From Ornithinimicrobium pekingense DSM 21552 (GTDB lineage Bacteria; Actinomycetota; Actinomycetes; Actinomycetales; Dermatophilaceae): DNA of 64,000 nt. The stretch lies in NCBI RefSeq assembly GCF_000421185.1, contig NZ_ATWJ01000007.1, forward strand, positions 638,334 to 702,333, in the 5' to 3' direction. Position 1 is the first letter of the stretch, and each line of letters starts with the position of its first letter. The notes beneath the pieces were generated by a model. The model did no database searches. It was not told the DNA's origin and saw only the letters and a list, made by a program, of their open reading frames with translations. Below are positions 27,448-36,325 of the stretch, in pieces. Made by a program: the position numbers and the translations under genes.

Positions 27448-28776
27448 ATGAACCGCCAGCAGGAGTATGTCCTCCGCACGATCGAGGAGAGGGACATCCG
27501 GTTCGTCCGGCTCTGGTTCACCGACCTCCTCGGCACCCTGAAGTCCGTCGCCGTGGCGCCGGCCGAGCTCGAGCAGGCCTTCACCGAGGGCATCGGCATC
27601 GACGGCAGCGTCATCGAGGGCTTCACCCGGGTCTACGAGGCGGACATGGTCATCCAGCCCGACGCGGACACCTTCCAGGTGCTGCCGTGGCGGGAGCGCA
27701 CCGCGCGCATGTACTGCGACATCCACATGCCCGACGGCACCCCCGCCCCGACCGACTCGCGCCACATCCTGCGCAAGGCCCTCGACTCCGCCGCGCAGGA
27801 GGGGTTCACCTTCTACACCCACCCCGAGATCGAGTTCTACCTGTTCAAGGAGCCCTACGACCCGGCGGTCGGACCGGTCCCGGTCGACCAGGCCGGCTAC
27901 TTCGACCACGTCGCCCGCGGGGACGGGCACGACTTCCGGCGCGCGGCCATCGAGATGCTCGAGCAGATGGGCATCTCGGTGGAGTTCAGCCACCACGAGG
28001 GCGGGCCGGGCCAGCAGGAGATCGACCTGCGCTACGCCGACGCGCTGTCGATGGCAGACAACATCATGACCTTCCGCACGGTGGTCCGGGAGGTCTCGAT
28101 GCAGGAGCAGGCGTTCGCCACCTTCATGCCCAAGCCGCTCGCGCCGCACCCGGGGTCGGGCATGCACACGCACATGTCGCTGTTCGAGGGCGACAGCAAC
28201 GCCTTCTACGAGCCGGGCGCCCCCTACGAGCTCTCGCAGACGGGGCGCCGCTTCATGGCCGGTGTGCTGCGGCACAGCCGGGAGATCTGCGCGGTGACCA
28301 ACCAGTGGGTCAACTCCTACAAGCGTCTGTGGGGCGGGGGAGAGGCGCCGGCCTACGTGTGCTGGGGGCACAACAACCGCTCCGCCCTCGCGCGCGTGCC
28401 GATGTACTCCATCGGCAAGGGGCACTCGCGCCGCATCGAGGTCCGCTCGATCGACTCGGCGTGCAACCCCTACCTGACGTATGCGGTCATCCTCGCCTCG
28501 GGCCTGCGCGGCATCCGGGAGGGCTACGACCTCCCCCCGGAGGCCGAGGACGACGTGTGGGCGCTGACGGACGCCGAGCGCCGGGCGATGGGCATCGACC
28601 CGCTGCCGCAGAGCCTGGGTGAGGCCGTGGCCGTCATGGAGGAGTCCGACCTCGTCGCGGACGTGCTCGGCGAGCAGGTCTTCGACTTCTACCTGCGCAA
28701 CAAGTGGCAGGAGTGGGGCGACTACCGCTCCCAGGTGACCCGCTTCGAGCTCGACCGCTACCTGCTCCACCTGTGA
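27448..28776 (+). CDS. glnA2: Glutamine synthetase, type I (GlnA2-like)
   Basis: This 442-residue glutamine synthetase has the beta-Grasp N domain with WFTDLLGTLKSV, the catalytic core HPEIEFYLF, SHHEGGPGQQEIDLRY, GSGMHTHMSLF and NRSALARVPMY. Length and the pairing with glnE downstream match Rv2222c (GlnA2)-Rv2221c (GlnE). The ATG 27448 gives the usual start MNRQQEYVLRTIEERDIRFV; an earlier ATG at 27430 is less likely. Cytosolic; condenses glutamate and ammonia. In some actinobacteria GlnA2 is a minor or specialised isoenzyme; whether a GlnA1 exists cannot be seen here. Confidence 0.92.
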   Translation: MNRQQEYVLRTIEERDIRFVRLWFTDLLGTLKSVAVAPAELEQAFTEGIGIDGSVIEGFTRVYEADMVIQPDADTFQVLPWRERTARMYCDIHMPDGTPAPTDSRHILRKALDSAAQEGFTFYTHPEIEFYLFKEPYDPAVGPVPVDQAGYFDHVARGDGHDFRRAAIEMLEQMGISVEFSHHEGGPGQQEIDLRYADALSMADNIMTFRTVVREVSMQEQAFATFMPKPLAPHPGSGMHTHMSLFEGDSNAFYEPGAPYELSQTGRRFMAGVLRHSREICAVTNQWVNSYKRLWGGGEAPAYVCWGHNNRSALARVPMYSIGKGHSRRIEVRSIDSACNPYLTYAVILASGLRGIREGYDLPPEAEDDVWALTDAERRAMGIDPLPQSLGEAVAVMEESDLVADVLGEQVFDFYLRNKWQEWGDYRSQVTRFELDRYLLHL

Positions 28777-28786
28777 GAGGTATGCC

Positions 28787-31700
28787 GTGACCTCCGAGCG
28801 CGCGGGCACGGCGGGGCGTGGCCGGGACCGTCGCGCACCCGGTGAGGCCCCCGGCGGGGTGACGTCCGGCGAGCTGGTGCGGGCGGGTCTGGACGACACC
28901 CGCCGGGCGTCGGCGCTGGTGGAGGAGCTGCGCGAGCGCGTCGGGGACCTGGACCTGCCCGGCCTCCTGGCCGACCTGGGCGTCGCCGCCGACCCCGACG
29001 CGGCGCTGCTGTCCCTGGCCCGGCTCCTGGACCCGTCCACGACCGACCTGACGGGCGGGCCCACCGCGGAGCACGTCACCCCGGTCCTGCGGTCCGGGGG
29101 AGACCCGCGCCGCCGCCTGCTCGCCCTGCTCGGCGGGTCCGCCGCCCTCGGTGACCACCTCGTGCGCCACCCCGAGCACATCGCCGACGTGGCGGAGGGC
29201 CGACAGCCGGACCCGGACGCCGTGGTGCGGGCGGTGGAGGGCCTGCGCGACCGCGAGGGCGCCGACGCGCTGCGCGTCGCCTACCGCCGGGAGCTGCTGC
29301 GCGTGGCCACCACCGACCTAATGGGCGAGAACCCGCTGGAGCTGATGCCCACCGTGGGGGCCTGGCTGGCCGACCTGGCCTCGGCCGCGCTCCGGGGAGC
29401 CCTGCTCCTGGCCCGGGCGGAGACGCCGGGGGAGGAGACCTGCGACCTGGCGGTGGTCGGCATGGGCAAGACGGGCGGGTGCGAGCTCAACTACGTCAGC
29501 GACGTCGACGTGATCTTCCTGGCCGCCCCCCGCGGCGACCACGACGAGGAGCAGGCCATGAAGGTCGGGGCCTCGCTGGCCTCGGCGGTGATGCGGATCT
29601 GCGGGCAGTCCACCGCAGAGGGGGCCCTGTGGCAGGTTGACGCGGCGCTGCGCCCGGAGGGCAAGCGCGGTCCGCTGGTGCGCAGCCTGCGATCGCACCG
29701 GGAGTACTACCAGCGCTGGGCCAAGACGTGGGAGTTCCAGGCGCTGCTCAAGGCCCGGCACGTGGCCGGCGAGGAGCACCTGTCGACCGCGTGGTTCGAC
29801 ATCGTGCGGCCGATGGTCTGGGAGGCCTCCGGGCGCGAGAACTTCGTCGACGACGTGCAGGCGATGCGCCGCCGGGTCGAGGAGCACGTCCGGCCCGCCG
29901 AGGCCGAGCGGCAGATCAAGCTGGGGCCCGGCGGTCTGCGCGACATCGAGTTCAGCGTGCAGCTGCTCCAGCTGGTCCACGGTCGTGCCGACGAGGAGCT
30001 GCGCTCGCGCACCACGCTCGAGGCGCTCGCGGCTCTGCGGGACGGGGGCTACGTCGGCAGGGACGACGCCCGGGCCCTGGACGAGGCCTACCGCCTGCTG
30101 CGGTGCCTGGAGCACCGGGTGCAGCTGCACCGGATGCGGCGCACCCACCTGATGCCCACCTCCTCGCCCGAGCTGCGCCGCCTCGGCCGGGCGCTGGGCG
30201 AGCGGGGCGAGGCCGAGCGTGCGCTCGTCGAGCGCTGGCGCACGGTGCGCCGCGACGTGCGACGGCTGCACGAGCGGCTGTTCTACCGGCCGCTGCTCAG
30301 CGCCGTGGCCCGGCTGTCGACCGAGGAGGCGCGGCTCTCTCCGGAGGCGGCCCGGGTGCGGCTGGCCGCGCTGGGCTTCCGTGACCCTGCCGGGGCGATG
30401 CGCCACCTCGAGGCGCTGACCGAGGGGGTCAGCCGCCGGGCCACGATCCAGCGCCACCTGCTGCCGGTCATGCTGTCCTGGTTCGCCGACGGCGCCGACC
30501 CTGACGCCGGGCTGCTCGCCTTCCGCCAGATCAGCGACGCCCTGGGCACGACGCACTGGTACCTCGGGATGCTCCGCGACGAGGGCACCGCCGCCCAACG
30601 TCTCGCCAGCGTCCTCGCCACCAGCCGGTATGCGGTGGACCTGCTCATGCGCTCGCCCGACACGGTCTCGCTCCTGGGTGACCCGTCGGGGCTCGTCCCG
30701 CCGGACCGGGAGGCCGTGCTGGGCCGCATGTTCGCCGCGGCCGACCGGCAGGAGAACCCGGAGGAGGCCTTCCTCGCGGTGCGCAAGGTGCGAGCGCGCG
30801 AGCTGGTCCGGGTCGTCCTCGGCGACCTCGTGGGGTCCTGGACGGGCGAGCAGGTCAGGTCGGCGCTGACCGACCTGACCGACGCCTACCTCGAGGGCGC
30901 GCTCGGCGTCGCCCGGCACCGGGTGCTGACGCGGCGCGAGGAGGACCCGGCCGTGGCGCTGCTCGTCGTGGGCATGGGCCGGCTGGGTGGACGAGAGCTC
31001 GGCTACGCCAGCGACGCCGACGTCATGTACGTCTTCGACCCCCTGCCCGGGGCCGACCCCGACCTCGCGGCCGAGCAGGCGGGGGAGATCTTCACCGAGC
31101 TGCGCAAGGGCCTGTCGGGCGCCGGACCGGACCCGGTGCTCGAGCTGGACGCGGGCCTGCGCCCGGAGGGGCGCAACGGGCCGTTGGTCCGGAGCCTGGA
31201 GAGCTACCGCACCTACTACGAGCGCTGGTCCGCCGGCTGGGAGTCGCAGGCGCTGCTCCGGGCCCGCCCGGTGGCGGGCAGCAGCGACCTGGGACGCCGC
31301 TTCTGCGAGCTCGTCGAACCGCTGCGCTGGCCACCGGGAGGCATCAGCGAGGCCGCGGTGCACGAGATCCGGCGCCTGAAGGCGCGCATGGAGGCCGAGC
31401 GGCTGCCCCGGGGCGCCGACCCACGCACGCACCTCAAGCTGGGTCGGGGTGGGCTCACGGACGTCGAGTGGGTCGTGCAGCTGCTCCAGCTGGAGCACGG
31501 TCATGCGTTCCCGGCGCTGCAGACGACCAGCACGATGCGGGGGCTGGAGGCGGCCGTCGACGCCGGCCTGGTACGCGCCGAGGACGCCGAGGAGCTGGCC
31601 AGGGCGTGGCGGCTCGCGTCCCGGCTGCGCGACGCCGGTGTGGTCTGGCGGGGACGTCAGGTCGACTCCGTCCCGAGCAACCTGCGGGACGCCGAGGGGA

Positions 31701-31975
31701 TGTCCCGGGTGATGGGCCGTCAGGCGGGTCGCGGCGGGGAGCTGAGCGAGGAGTGGCGGCGGGCCGGGCGGCACGCGCGCGTGGTGGTCGAGCGCCTGCT
31801 CTACGGCGACGCAGCCCCCGCGGCGACCCGCTCGGTCGAACCCGCCCGCACGGACCGGAGGGGGCGTCCCGGCAGGGCTGCCGGGTTCTCGCGGGCGGCC
31901 CAGGGACCGCCGCCCTCGCCGAAACGCTTCCCGCGGCCCCGCCCGGGATCCGAACCGCCGGGGCGGCGTTCGTAG
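28787..31975 (+). CDS. glnE: Bifunctional glutamine synthetase adenylyl/deadenylyltransferase
   Basis: This 1062-residue enzyme has two nucleotidyltransferase halves. The N half has GMGKTGGCELNYVSDVDVIF (deadenylylation), and the C half has GMGRLGGRELGYASDADVMYV (adenylylation), separated by helical regulatory segments. It attaches or removes AMP on glutamine synthetase in response to nitrogen state. The GTG start has GAGAGG 6 nt upstream, in the sequence AGGTATGCCGTGA also found at the zinc-ribbon gene. About 45 C-terminal residues rich in Pro and Arg extend beyond the conserved core. The stop codon lies inside the -10 hexamer of the next gene. Confidence 0.93.
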   Translation: MTSERAGTAGRGRDRRAPGEAPGGVTSGELVRAGLDDTRRASALVEELRERVGDLDLPGLLADLGVAADPDAALLSLARLLDPSTTDLTGGPTAEHVTPVLRSGGDPRRRLLALLGGSAALGDHLVRHPEHIADVAEGRQPDPDAVVRAVEGLRDREGADALRVAYRRELLRVATTDLMGENPLELMPTVGAWLADLASAALRGALLLARAETPGEETCDLAVVGMGKTGGCELNYVSDVDVIFLAAPRGDHDEEQAMKVGASLASAVMRICGQSTAEGALWQVDAALRPEGKRGPLVRSLRSHREYYQRWAKTWEFQALLKARHVAGEEHLSTAWFDIVRPMVWEASGRENFVDDVQAMRRRVEEHVRPAEAERQIKLGPGGLRDIEFSVQLLQLVHGRADEELRSRTTLEALAALRDGGYVGRDDARALDEAYRLLRCLEHRVQLHRMRRTHLMPTSSPELRRLGRALGERGEAERALVERWRTVRRDVRRLHERLFYRPLLSAVARLSTEEARLSPEAARVRLAALGFRDPAGAMRHLEALTEGVSRRATIQRHLLPVMLSWFADGADPDAGLLAFRQISDALGTTHWYLGMLRDEGTAAQRLASVLATSRYAVDLLMRSPDTVSLLGDPSGLVPPDREAVLGRMFAAADRQENPEEAFLAVRKVRARELVRVVLGDLVGSWTGEQVRSALTDLTDAYLEGALGVARHRVLTRREEDPAVALLVVGMGRLGGRELGYASDADVMYVFDPLPGADPDLAAEQAGEIFTELRKGLSGAGPDPVLELDAGLRPEGRNGPLVRSLESYRTYYERWSAGWESQALLRARPVAGSSDLGRRFCELVEPLRWPPGGISEAAVHEIRRLKARMEAERLPRGADPRTHLKLGRGGLTDVEWVVQLLQLEHGHAFPALQTTSTMRGLEAAVDAGLVRAEDAEELARAWRLASRLRDAGVVWRGRQVDSVPSNLRDAEGMSRVMGRQAGRGGELSEEWRRAGRHARVVVERLLYGDAAPAATRSVEPARTDRRGRPGRAAGFSRAAQGPPPSPKRFPRPRPGSEPPGRRS

Positions 31976-31978
31976 GAT
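31973..31978 (+). promoter_or_regulatory. Leaderless -10 element overlapping the glnE stop
   Basis: TAGGAT lies 6 nt before the GTG at 31985. Its first three bases are the glnE stop codon, so the next gene can be transcribed separately. Confidence 0.5.
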
Positions 31979-31984
31979 GACCCG

Positions 31985-32629
31985 GTGAGCTCCGAACCTG
32001 CGCCCCGGCCGGGCGACACCCCGACCGGACTGCTGCTGCTCGGCGGCAGCCGGCGCGAGGTGGACGCCTGGGTGGCCAAGCACGTCGCCCCGCTGGTGGT
32101 GGCCCCGGTCAAGGGCTGGACGCTGGTGGCGGCCGTCGGCTCCTCGAGCGTCGGTGCGCCCTACGACGACGCCGCGACGGTGCTCGCCGCGCGGCCCGTC
32201 CCCGTCAAGGCCGGTCCGGCCCTGGGCTTCTTCGAGATCGACGGGCGTGCCGTGCTGACGCTGCACGGCACCGGCCGGCGGCGCAACCCGACCTGGGTGG
32301 TGTGGGAGCCCGACCACGGGCTGCTGCGCCCGCCGGGCCTGGAGCTCGCGGGGCCCGCCGAGCTGGTCCGGACGGCCGGGCGCCCGTCCTCGACGCGCGA
32401 CGAGCTGGTCGACCTGCTGCACGAGACGCAGGCGAGGCCGGTGATGATGCTGCAGGCGGTGATGGCGACGCTCGAGCTGCCGGGGACGCGTCTGCTCACC
32501 GACCCGCTGCTCGCACGGGAGCTGCCCGAGGCGGTGCTGCACGAGCCCGACGCCCGGCAGGTGGGATGGTTCGAGGACTCCGTGGCCGACTCGGTGCGGC
32601 TGCGTCGCGAGCTGGGGGTGCTGGAGTGA
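31985..32629 (+). CDS. Hypothetical protein upstream of the HisA-like gene
   Basis: This is a 214-residue soluble protein of no family I recognise. Visible features are TGLLLLGGSRREVDAWVAKH near the N-terminus, a central beta-rich part (GFFEIDGRAVLTLHGTGRRR) and a helical C-terminal third ending in LRRELGVLE. There is no signal peptide or transmembrane segment. Its stop overlaps the next start (GTGA), so it is translated with the HisA/PriA-like protein, and that pair is coupled to SseB. A role near histidine/tryptophan metabolism is only a context guess. Confidence 0.7.
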   Translation: MSSEPAPRPGDTPTGLLLLGGSRREVDAWVAKHVAPLVVAPVKGWTLVAAVGSSSVGAPYDDAATVLAARPVPVKAGPALGFFEIDGRAVLTLHGTGRRRNPTWVVWEPDHGLLRPPGLELAGPAELVRTAGRPSSTRDELVDLLHETQARPVMMLQAVMATLELPGTRLLTDPLLARELPEAVLHEPDARQVGWFEDSVADSVRLRRELGVLE

Positions 32630-33336
32630 GCCCGGTGCTGGAGCTGCTCGCGGCGGTCGACGTCGCGGGTCGGCGCGCCACGCAGGTGGTCGACGGTGGC
32701 GACGACGACCCGGCGGGCGTCGCCCGGCGCTGGGTCGAGCAGGGCGCCGGGTGGGTCCACCTCGTCGACCTCGACCGGGCCTACCGCCGGGGGTCCGACC
32801 TGCCCTACCTCGCCGAGCTCGTCGCCGGGCTGCCCGTGCCGGTGCAGCTCTCCGGCGGCCTCGACACGCCCGAGGCCGCCGAGGAGGCGCTGGCCACCGG
32901 TGCCCGTCGCGTCAACCTTGCGGTCACCGCGCTGCGCGACCCCGTATGGGTCGTGGACCTGGTGCGCGAGCATGGCGACAGGGTTGCCGTCGGTCTCGAC
33001 GTGACCGGCGACCAGGTGGTCGCCCGGGGCTCGGGGGAGGTCCTGGGGTCGCTGGAGGAGGTCCTGACCACCGTCGAGGGGCACCTCGCCGACACCCCGC
33101 CCGGTGCGTATGTGGTGGCTGACGCGGCGCGGGACGGGCGTCTCGGCGGAGTCGACCCTGCGTTGTTCCGGGCTGTCGTCGAGCGGCTGAACGCCCCGGT
33201 CGTCGCCTCCGGCGGGGTGGCCGGCATCCCCGACCTGCTCGCGCTGCGCGACGCCGGCGTGTCCGGGGTCGTCCTCGGCGCCGCGCTGCACCACGGGCGC
33301 TTCACCCTGCCCGACGCCCTGGAGGCCCTCCGATGA
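32626..33336 (+). CDS. HisA/PriA-like phosphoribosyl isomerase
   Basis: This 236-residue TIM-barrel protein belongs to the HisA/HisF family: LLAAVDVAGRRATQVVDGG (N-terminal catalytic Asp), WVHLVDLDRAYRRGSDLPYL, VQLSGGLDTPEAAEEALATG, VAVGLDV and VVASGGVAGIPDL. In actinobacteria the single PriA does both HisA and TrpF reactions. The protein is divergent: the usual VTDxxKDGTL loop reads VADAARDGRL, keeping the second Asp but changing its flanks. It could be the real HisA or a paralogue. GTG and ATGA overlaps tie it to both neighbours. Confidence 0.75.
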   Translation: MSPVLELLAAVDVAGRRATQVVDGGDDDPAGVARRWVEQGAGWVHLVDLDRAYRRGSDLPYLAELVAGLPVPVQLSGGLDTPEAAEEALATGARRVNLAVTALRDPVWVVDLVREHGDRVAVGLDVTGDQVVARGSGEVLGSLEEVLTTVEGHLADTPPGAYVVADAARDGRLGGVDPALFRAVVERLNAPVVASGGVAGIPDLLALRDAGVSGVVLGAALHHGRFTLPDALEALR

Positions 33337-34094
33337 CACACCGCTTCAGCGGGCACGACCCGGGCGAGGGCAAGGACACCGGCGGGGTTCCCTGGGAGGG
33401 GCGGACCCTGACCGGGACGGGTTTTGACGGTGACACCGGGGAGGCCGACGCCCGCCTGGCACACCTGCTGGCCGAGGCGGACCCGGACCCCGTCGCCCTC
33501 GTCGAGGCGGTCTCCGGCGCCCGGCTGATCGTCCCCGTCGTGGCGGTGCCGGGGGAGATCGACGACTCCAGCGGCATCCCCGCGGACGCCACCAGCGACA
33601 TGGCCTCGGTGACCCTGGTGGCACCCGACGGGCAGCGTGCCCTGCCGGCCTTCACGAGCACCGCTGCCCTGAGCACGTGGGACGCGGGTGCCCGCCCGGT
33701 GCCTGTCACCGCCCAGCGGGCGGCGCTGGCAGCGGTCCAGGAGGGGTGCGACGTCATCCCGCTGGACCTGGCCGCACCTCCGGGGCCGGCTGCCTACACG
33801 CTTCGGCCGTCGATGGTCTGGGCGCTGGCCATGGGGCGCGCCTGGGCACCCGCGCACAGCGACGAGCACGTCGCCGCTGCCGTCTCCGCGGCCGTGTCGG
33901 ACGAGTCGGACGTGGCGGCGCACCGCCTGGAGCCCGGGCCCGAGCACGCGCTGCAGGTGTGCCTCAACCTGCGCCCCGGTCTGACCGCGGACCAGGTGCG
34001 GGCGCTCGTGACCAGGGTGGGGGAGCGCATCGCGACCGACGGGGAGGCCCGGGCACGGATCGACGCGCTCGCCTTCCGCCTGCAGGCCGGTTGA
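33333..34094 (+). CDS. SseB family protein
   Basis: This is a 253-residue protein of the SseB family. The N-terminal half has the SseB core (ARLIVPVVAVPGEIDDSSG, then TLVAPDGQRALPAFTSTAAL), and the C-terminal part contains the SseB_C-like repeat ALQVCLNLRPGL. Its function in actinobacteria is unknown. The ATG overlaps the HisA-like stop (ATGA). In relatives SseB lies close to infC; here about 15 kb of other genes intervene. Confidence 0.82.
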   Translation: MTHRFSGHDPGEGKDTGGVPWEGRTLTGTGFDGDTGEADARLAHLLAEADPDPVALVEAVSGARLIVPVVAVPGEIDDSSGIPADATSDMASVTLVAPDGQRALPAFTSTAALSTWDAGARPVPVTAQRAALAAVQEGCDVIPLDLAAPPGPAAYTLRPSMVWALAMGRAWAPAHSDEHVAAAVSAAVSDESDVAAHRLEPGPEHALQVCLNLRPGLTADQVRALVTRVGERIATDGEARARIDALAFRLQAG

Positions 34095-34182
34095 CGAGCG
34101 AGCCAAGCGACCGGGGCCGCTGGGTCGATGAGCTACTCCTGGCGTCGAGTGCTGACTTCTCGTCGTGGGCCTGACTCCAGGC

Positions 34183-35061
34183 TCAGCTGGGCACCGAGGT
34201 CGGGGCGGCGCTGACGAAAGCGTGCACGAAGGACTCGAGGTCGGTCGGCTCGACACCGAAGGTCGCGCTTGTCAGGGTCATGTCAACGGGTGAGTCGTAG
34301 CCCTCGAGCGCGGTGAGCAGCTGGACGACGAAATCCGGGAGGTCACCCGCCGGTCCTCCCGGTGGCACCGTATGCACCGCGACCCGCCTGTCGAGCTCGT
34401 GCTCGAAGGCCGCCACGACGTCGCGCCAGGACAGGGGCCTCGGCCCGCCTATCCGGATCGTCTGGTGGCCTGGCTCGCCGTCGTGCTGCAGCACAGCGAG
34501 GGCATAGGCGGCGACATCGCCCATGGCCACGAAGGAGTGGTGCCGGTCGCCGTCGCCGACGAGGGTCACGGGACGGTTCGACAGGGCCGGGTCCCCGACC
34601 ACGATCGGGATGAGCCGGTCCATGAACACGTCGGGCTGCAGGATGACCGAGGCCATGCCGCTGGCGCGTAGCCGTTCCTCGCTGAGCCCCTTGGCACGCA
34701 GCAGCGGCATCGGATGGTCCGGGGCGGCGCCGAGGGCCGAGACGAACACGAACAGTCGGACCCCGGCGTTCTCGGCGGCCTCGATCAGATTCAGGTTGCC
34801 GGTCAGATCGACCGACTCGACCGTGTCGGGTGCGGTTCGGGAGGTGGCGTTGGCGGTGGTGATGACGGTGTCCACACCTGTGCAGGCCGCGGACAGCGTT
34901 CCGGGCTCCTTGAGGTCCCCGGTGACGACGTCGACGCCGGGCCAGCGCTCCGCCACAGAGGCGCCGTCTCTGGTGAGCGCCCGGACGGGCTCACCCTGCT
35001 GGAGCAGAGCATCGGTGATGCGGCTGCCGAGGTCACCGGTGGCTCCGACGATGAGGATCAT
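34183..35061 (-). CDS. NmrA-like NAD(P)-binding oxidoreductase
   Basis: This 292-residue atypical short-chain dehydrogenase begins MILIVGATGDLGSRITDAL with the GXXGXXG dinucleotide-binding loop. The rest resembles NmrA/HSCARG and azoreductase-like proteins (VFVSALGAAPDHPM, ILQPDVFMDRLIP). The catalytic Tyr-Lys pair of classical SDRs is not evident. Possible roles are redox sensing or reduction of quinones or azo compounds. It is coupled by ATGA overlap to the SnoaL-like gene and lies under the adjacent TetR-type operator. Confidence 0.8.
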   Translation of the reverse strand: MILIVGATGDLGSRITDALLQQGEPVRALTRDGASVAERWPGVDVVTGDLKEPGTLSAACTGVDTVITTANATSRTAPDTVESVDLTGNLNLIEAAENAGVRLFVFVSALGAAPDHPMPLLRAKGLSEERLRASGMASVILQPDVFMDRLIPIVVGDPALSNRPVTLVGDGDRHHSFVAMGDVAAYALAVLQHDGEPGHQTIRIGGPRPLSWRDVVAAFEHELDRRVAVHTVPPGGPAGDLPDFVVQLLTALEGYDSPVDMTLTSATFGVEPTDLESFVHAFVSAAPTSVPS

Positions 35062-35498
35062 GAGGGCTCCTGCGGGGGTGGGGGTTCGCCGGCGACCCGG
35101 AGGACGGCGTGGTCTGCTGAGCCGCTGAGGCGCTCGACCGGCTCCAGGTAGAAGGTGGCGGCGGTGATGGTGGCGCCCGCGGGCACCTCGAAGATGACCA
35201 CTCCGGCCATCAGGAACTGGCTCGCATCAGCCCGCGTGCCGTGGAGCTCCCACTCGGTCCACGCGAACGGCCCGTCGGTGGTGAACCGCAGGATGTCGGC
35301 GCGCACGTCGGGCACGGCGACGAAGATGTGGGCCCAGTTGCGGCGGACCTGGTCCCTGCCGGCGAACCCGCGCCGGGGGTGGGCGGGTGTGCGGTTGAGA
35401 TAGTCCTCGACGAAGCAGCCGACCAGGGCCTGCAGATCATGGGTGTTCACGGCGTGGACCAGCCGGTCCAGCGGAGGCGGGAGCGGGCGGTCCGGCAT
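35058..35498 (-). CDS. SnoaL-like NTF2-fold protein
   Basis: This 146-residue protein has the NTF2/SnoaL-like alpha+beta cone fold: VNTHDLQALVGCFVEDYLN, GFAGRDQVRRNW and the C-terminal strand TFYLEPVERL. Such proteins bind small hydrophobic ligands or isomerise and hydrolyse polyketide-like compounds. The ATG 35498 is the natural start; upstream in-frame codons overlap the operator. It is transcribed with the NmrA-like gene and divergent from the TetR regulator. Confidence 0.8.
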   Translation of the reverse strand: MPDRPLPPPLDRLVHAVNTHDLQALVGCFVEDYLNRTPAHPRRGFAGRDQVRRNWAHIFVAVPDVRADILRFTTDGPFAWTEWELHGTRADASQFLMAGVVIFEVPAGATITAATFYLEPVERLSGSADHAVLRVAGEPPPPQEPS

Positions 35499-35516
35499 GG
35501 CAACACACCTAATTCC

Positions 35517-35534
35517 GTTACAGTTGGCTGTAAC
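35517..35534. promoter_or_regulatory. TetR-type operator GTTACAG-TTGG-CTGTAAC
   Basis: This is a perfect 7-bp inverted repeat with a 4-nt centre, midway in the 58-bp gap between the divergent SnoaL-like and TetR-family genes. It is an AT-rich patch in GC-rich DNA. Position and symmetry make it the probable site for the adjacent regulator, controlling both directions. Confidence 0.75.
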
Positions 35535-35556
35535 TGATTTCAGTATGGGAGCCGTC

Positions 35557-36198
35557 ATGAGCCACGTCAAGACCCGTCGCCGCTACGACTCCAGCCGCCG
35601 CCAGGACGCCGCCCGCCGCACCCGGCAGGCCGTCCTCGACGTCGCGGAGCGGTTGTTCCTCCGCGACGGGTACGCCGGCGTGACCGTCGCCGCGATCGCC
35701 CGGTCAGCGGGTGTCTCCCCGGAGCTGATCTACAAGACGCACGGCGGCAAGAGCGGCCTGATGAAGGCCATCTACCAGCGGCGTCTGGCGGGGACCGGCC
35801 CGGTGCCGGCCTATGACCGCTCCGACGAGATGCGCGAGCACCACACTGACCCGACCGAGATCGTGCGGCAGTGGGGGCTGCTCACCGCCGAGGTCACCGC
35901 CGAGCTCACCCCGATCCGCCTCCTCCTGCGCGCAGCCGCTGCCGTCGACCCACAGATGGCGACCCTCCTGGAACGCACCGAGGACGAACGCCTCGACCGG
36001 ATGCGCCACCATGCCCGGTTCCTGGCCGAGCGGAAGTACCTCCGAGCCGACGTCTCTCTCGACGAGGCCATCGACGTCCTCTGGGCCTGCAGCTCGACCG
36101 AGTTCTACGAGCTCCTCGTGATGCGACGCGACTGGCCCCTGCCGCGGTACGCCCGATTCATCACCGACTTCATGACCGTTGGACTCCTACCGCGATGA
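35557..36198 (+). CDS. TetR-family transcriptional regulator
   Basis: This 213-residue protein has an N-terminal TetR helix-turn-helix (residues about 17-65: ARRTRQAVLDVAERLFLRDG, VTVAAIARSAGVSPELIYKT) and a variable helical ligand-binding C domain. It probably represses itself and the SnoaL-like/NmrA-like pair via the inverted repeat upstream. The ligand is unknown. The ATG 35557 is used; ATG 35545 is a possible longer start. Confidence 0.9.
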   Translation: MSHVKTRRRYDSSRRQDAARRTRQAVLDVAERLFLRDGYAGVTVAAIARSAGVSPELIYKTHGGKSGLMKAIYQRRLAGTGPVPAYDRSDEMREHHTDPTEIVRQWGLLTAEVTAELTPIRLLLRAAAAVDPQMATLLERTEDERLDRMRHHARFLAERKYLRADVSLDEAIDVLWACSSTEFYELLVMRRDWPLPRYARFITDFMTVGLLPR

Positions 36199-36325
36199 CA
36201 GTCCCCGCCACGAGACCGCCGGCACCAGGGGTACGCGTAGGCGCTGGCGGCCGGAGCTACCGCGCCGGGTGGCGTTCGCATGGCTCTCATGCAGAGCCCC
36301 TTTGGGTGCGTCACCGATCGTCGTC

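Noticed and set aside
27274..32542. Very long minus-strand frames opposite glnA2 and glnE
   Set aside because: High GC leaves few stops on the antisense strand. The plus strand carries both catalytic motifs of GlnE and the whole GlnA2.
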